The notes beneath the pieces are model-generated. The model worked only from the letters and a program-made list of their open reading frames with translations. It was not told where the DNA came from and ran no database searches. A DNA stretch of 10,778 bases from Larix sibirica (taxonomy: Eukaryota > Streptophyta > Pinopsida > Pinales > Pinaceae), in the NCBI GenBank assembly GCA_004151065.3, contig NWUY0300057292.1, positions 1-10,778 on the forward strand, in the 5' to 3' direction. A program made the translations under genes and the position numbers. Below, piece after piece: positions 8,456 to 10,778 of the stretch. The stretch's first letter is position 1, and each line of letters begins with the position of its first letter.

Positions 8456-9525
8456 AAAAGGGATTTTCACATAGTCAAGCCGCTGAATAAATGACCAATC
8501 CCCCCATTTTATTTCTCATATCATCCGATAAGCCCTCAAAGACATCAAATTCAACCAGGATCGACGCCATTCTTTTATTCCCCGCGACTAGCTTCTTCTC
8601 ATCCAGACTTATAAATTTCACAACTGCATTTGCGAGGTCTATAAAGATGCTTTTTGTCCATAGTTGCATGGGAAAGCCCGAGAGAAAAAGCCACAAGTGT
8701 CTCCAAGTAACTTTCTCTTTCAGAAAGTTAAAGGACAGATGCCATCTACTAAGAACCAGGCAACCGTTCCATATCACCCACGGAGTCTTCAATATCTCTG
8801 TCATTTTATCCTCATCCAAAAAGTTAAAGCATATCCAACCATTCACCAACATGCTGATCATCAGGAAGTACCACACAAAATGGCTTCGAGACCTCGCTTA
8901 TCCATTTCAACATCTCTACTATGTTTATGGAGATATATTCCAAGCAACCCACTAGATCCATAGAGGAAAGGCTCGCTACCTTGTCCAAATTGGCATCCTT
9001 CTTAAGGACCATCATGACCCTTTCGGATTATACTTTGAAGGATTTCAAATCTCTTTTAGCCTTCGCTTTAGCTCCATAAATCTTCCTTCTTGAGTCAAAG
9101 TGCCACTTTTCCTATTGGGAAGTGATATTCCACCCCTAGGCAGAGTTTCCCCTATTTTTGACCTTATTAGAGGAGTTTGCAACATCTCCATTCTGGAAAA
9201 CCCTATTTGTATCCTCTGAAATCGAGGAGGCATAATTATGTGGTATAACATCCAACCCTCCTCCACCCAACACGACAATAGAAGGCCTAGACTACATATT
9301 CTTCTTGGCACTTGAAGTATTGTTGATAAGAAAGACCCAACCTTGTCAGTTGTAACCACAGGCGTCGAGAAAACGATATGGTGTTTTCCACGAAATCCCC
9401 CATCCGAGAAAAAAATATTGTCATTGGGTCCATCTCCGTCATCATTCGACCATGAAACAAAATCCTCCTTCGTCATCCTAAAAGGATAAATCGCGATAAC
9501 CAACGAATTTCCTACCACGGCCATG

Positions 9526-9575
9526 CCCATTGAAACTTGAGAAACCCTAACCCATTGAAACTTGAGAAACCCTAA
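9526..9575. repeat. Exact 25-bp tandem duplication over the ORF1 start
   Basis: Copy 1 is 9526-9550 and copy 2 is 9551-9575, with no mismatch. The unit starts CCCATTGAAACTTGAG and ends with the telomere-like AAACCCTAA. On the minus strand each copy contains an ATG. The downstream one (9530-9528) opens ORF1. The upstream one (9555-9553) gives ATG GGT TAG, a two-codon open frame. The duplication also puts an ATG farther upstream (9581-9579) into the ORF1 frame. Confidence 0.95.
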
Positions 9576-9618
9576 CCTCATTTTTTTCAAGTGTGGTTCA
9601 ACGTTTCCAATGATAATT

Positions 9619-9647
9619 TTTCCAGATATCACTACTCGATCTGGAAA
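9619..9647. repeat. 9-bp perfect inverted repeat with 11-nt loop
   Basis: TTTCCAGAT at 9619-9627 and its reverse complement ATCTGGAAA at 9639-9647 flank 11 bases. The pair lies just upstream of the minus-strand ORF1, in its presumed 5' untranslated region. It could form a small RNA hairpin or be chance; nothing else supports a role. Confidence 0.5.
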
Positions 9648-10123
9648 TATGAGATCTCAACAAGCCTTGAGTCTCAATAAGCCACAAGCAATCTCAACTT
9701 CTCACTACCAGAGAAGATCATAGCTATGCAAGATACTTATAACAAAAAGCACTAGAAATCTCTTTACAACTTAACACATAACATAGAAATCACACATATG
9801 AAACTCAGATTTACCCTGAAAACCCCAAAGGAAAAAACCAACATCTATGGGGCTTTCTTCAATCTCGAGCTTGAGCAAATAATATAGAGACAGTGCAATC
9901 AGTTATTCATAAATACAATAAGAACCTGACGGATCAAAACCCTAGATATAAAAGTAGTTGCAACTGCTACTCTTGGGAAAATACGCCCTCGCTATCAACT
10001 CTAACAATGGATCTCTGATCATTATCACTAACAATCTTTGGAAGCCGTATTGAATCTCTAACCTCTAAAGGACTCTCTCTGACCCTCTTTAGTACTCTGC
10101 TCTCATGTATGAAGAAACTGTGA

Positions 10124-10386
10124 CCTCAATCTCTAAGTGACGCCCCCAATTGTGCAGTTGCGCCCTCTCTCCTCCGAAGTACGCCCTAGATGTCTCTTCC
10201 TCAGTCAATTTTTGGATAAGGTCTTAGAATGGCTTCCTCAATCTCTAAAGATAACCCACCTGGCTTTCTTGGCCCTCCTAGCCTCAAGACGTGAGTCTCA
10301 GTACTCACACCTGTGGTGTAGCTGGAGAAATGCACCCCTATACTATTGCAAGACGTCCCAACTACTCTGCTCCTCAATCTCTAAAG
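10124..10386. repeat. Three spaced copies of CCTCAATCTCTAAAG
   Basis: Exact copies occur at 10236-10250 and 10372-10386, with a near copy (CCTCAATCTCTAAG) at 10124-10137, spaced 112 and 136 bp. ACTCTGCTC precedes the third copy directly and occurs at some distance before the first. GCCCTC-like words also recur from about 9982 to 10500. This looks like an old, strongly diverged tandem repeat of roughly 110-140 bp, though the spacer sequences do not align well by eye. Confidence 0.55.
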
Positions 10387-10503
10387 AATCCCTTTGAGAT
10401 AATATCTCTCGCAACTAGAATGATGTGTCTCTCCAGTCTCAGAAGAAATGCCCTCACTCTCTCCTTATGTAGATGCATCCCTCTCCCCAGGAATGTGCCC
10501 TCT

Positions 10504-10728
10504 GCATGCACAACTAATTCGCTCAGCTCTCTTCATCACTTGAATATCATAAGCAACATTGACTTTTCCCTTCTGAATGTCCTCTTAATAACTCACTGAC
10601 TTATTAGGGTTTACAAAACCCTAAACTGAGTGCATGCAAAAATCCCTCTTTTGCATGCTTTTTAATTAAAAATATTACATGTAGAATATTGCATGCGTAA
10701 GGGAAATCACCCCAAAAGGTTTGCATGC
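10504..10728. promoter_or_regulatory. Cluster of five GCATGC (RY-like) sites
   Basis: GCATGC occurs at 10504-10509, 10632-10637, 10653-10658, 10691-10696 and 10723-10728, four of them within 97 bp. All are preceded by T, and three are followed by A, giving the CATGCA core of the RY element bound by plant B3-domain factors such as ABI3/FUS3/LEC2. The telo-box palindrome lies between the first and second sites. Density far above chance suggests a regulatory block or a repeat, but no downstream gene is seen inside the window. Confidence 0.4.
10604..10624. repeat. Telo-box palindrome
   Basis: TTAGGGTTT, three bases ACA, then AAACCCTAA: perfect 9-bp arms. Each arm is a plant telo-box (AAACCCTAA), an element known from plant promoters and also equal to 1.5 units of the plant telomere repeat. 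Only one unit per arm is present, so this is not a telomere tract. It may be a regulatory motif or a hairpin. Confidence 0.7.
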
Positions 10729-10778
10729 ATCCACCACTGGATTCATTGTAAGTTTTAAACATGTGCAAAGAAGCAAAG

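Larger units (their letters stand above)
7477..9581 (-). pseudogene. LINE ORF1 (gag-like, DUF4283 and zinc knuckle), broken
   Basis: In plant LINEs this protein is thought to bind element RNA. Candidate starts on the minus strand are ATG at 9530-9528 (MGMAVVGNSLVIAIYPFRM) and an upstream in-frame ATG at 9581-9579. The N-terminal frame holds to about 9325. The likely frame then switches to one reading IVVLGGGGLDVIPHNYASS, FQNGDVANSSNKVKNRGN and KRDLKSFKV, with stops complementary to 9136-9138, 9112-9114 and 9028-9030. After another shift near 8870 the DUF4283-like domain follows: VNGWICFNFLDEDKM, LSRWHLSFNFLKEKVTWRHL, LFLSGFPMQLW and RMASILVEFDVFEGL. A shift near 8475 brings in QRLDYVKIPFRC and the zinc knuckle. 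A Ser-rich, poorly conserved tail runs to a stop at 7733, and a further segment ending DQDFGFSPK at 7477-7479 may be the original C-terminus. Confidence 0.8.
2993..9632 (-). mobile_element. Near full-length degenerate plant L1-type LINE with RNase H
   Basis: Read on the minus strand, this holds in order a gag-like ORF1 (DUF4283-like domain, zinc knuckle), an APE endonuclease, a reverse transcriptase, a zf-RVT region and a C-terminal RNase H. That is the typical organisation of plant L1-clade LINEs, and the coding span of about 6.3 kb is what such an element needs. Both limits are estimates: the 3' end lies somewhere between a T6 run near 2996 and 3291, and the 5' end lies upstream of the ORF1 start, at or beyond 9580. 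Many stop codons, single-base frame changes, a probable 5-bp deletion and two 25-bp duplications show that it cannot encode functional proteins. Confidence 0.9.
9648..10778. other. Gene-free flank, CT-rich on plus strand
   Basis: No convincing gene is seen. Two overlapping plus-strand open frames at 10137-10397 and 10291-10599 show no recognisable domain and are attributed to the CT-rich, stop-poor composition. The section to about 10600 is CT-rich on plus (GA-rich on minus) and is followed by an AT-richer block with GCATGC sites. On the minus strand, TTTTATATCTAGGGTTTTG near 9937-9955 looks like a plant TATA/leader region, so this could be the promoter and leader of the minus-strand LINE, part of an LTR, or host promoter DNA. 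Confidence 0.5.

Noticed and set aside
8491-8963. Plus-strand open frames of up to 154 codons
   Set aside because: They lie opposite the DUF4283-like part of the minus-strand ORF1, whose reading matches a known family; these are antisense shadows.
9045-9325. C-terminal part of the 195-codon minus-strand frame as real ORF1 sequence
   Set aside because: Another frame over the same stretch joins smoothly to the conserved downstream part and reads more like the protein, despite stops, so the open frame here is likely an out-of-frame run.
9540-9575. Interstitial telomere tract
   Set aside because: Only single AAACCCTAA words are present, carried inside the 25-bp duplication, not a run of telomere repeats.
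10137-10599. Two overlapping plus-strand open frames of 86 and 102 codons
   Set aside because: No domain or family likeness, compositionally explained by CT-rich DNA, and they overlap each other in different frames.

Overview
This looks like intergenic DNA from a plant nuclear genome, and essentially everything recognisable in it is dead retrotransposon. The sequence is AT-rich. No intact host gene, RNA gene, CRISPR array or bacterial-type operon could be supported. The plant assignment rests on the minus-strand element: its ORF1 combines a DUF4283-like domain with a CCHC-type zinc knuckle, and its ORF2 runs APE endonuclease, reverse transcriptase, zf-RVT and RNase H. That layout is characteristic of plant L1-clade LINEs. 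A gymnosperm or other large-genome seed plant is possible, but that is a weak impression and not shown by the sequence.

Left part, plus strand. Positions 1-291 carry about 2.7 copies of a 107-bp AT-rich tandem repeat. A TATA-like box follows, then a 3'-truncated, frameshifted LINE of a different type. Its ORF1 (425-1345) encodes a coiled coil built partly from an 8-residue repeat, followed by an L1-ORF1p-like RRM and C-terminal region. Its ORF2 remnant (1351 to about 2620) keeps the endonuclease (SWN, ET, GDFN and SDH motifs) and the linker after it, and stops before the reverse transcriptase. Positions 2640-3290 are very AT-rich and non-coding. They probably include the 3' tail of the next element.

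Centre, minus strand. A nearly full-length but heavily decayed LINE runs from about 9580 down to 3291 or a little lower. In transcription order it holds ORF1 (about 9581-7477), endonuclease (7464-6729), linker and reverse transcriptase (about 6470-4790), a connection and zf-RVT segment (about 4690-3960), and RNase H (about 3760-3291). The two elements are tail to tail. Frames are broken by point stops, many of them TAG where relatives usually have Gln, by small indels, and by two exact 25-bp tandem duplications. One duplication lies in the endonuclease. The other lies over the ORF1 start codon.

Right part, 9640-10778. No convincing gene. The plus strand is CT-rich, with a motif repeated three times, several (A/G)YGCCCTC-like words, a perfect telo-box palindrome and a dense cluster of five GCATGC sites. 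This could be the 5' flank of the minus-strand LINE, part of an LTR, or a promoter; the sequence alone does not decide.

No functional novel system is visible. The points most worth following are the two LINE architectures side by side, the paired 25-bp duplications, the repeat array upstream of the coiled-coil LINE, and the GCATGC/telo-box block.
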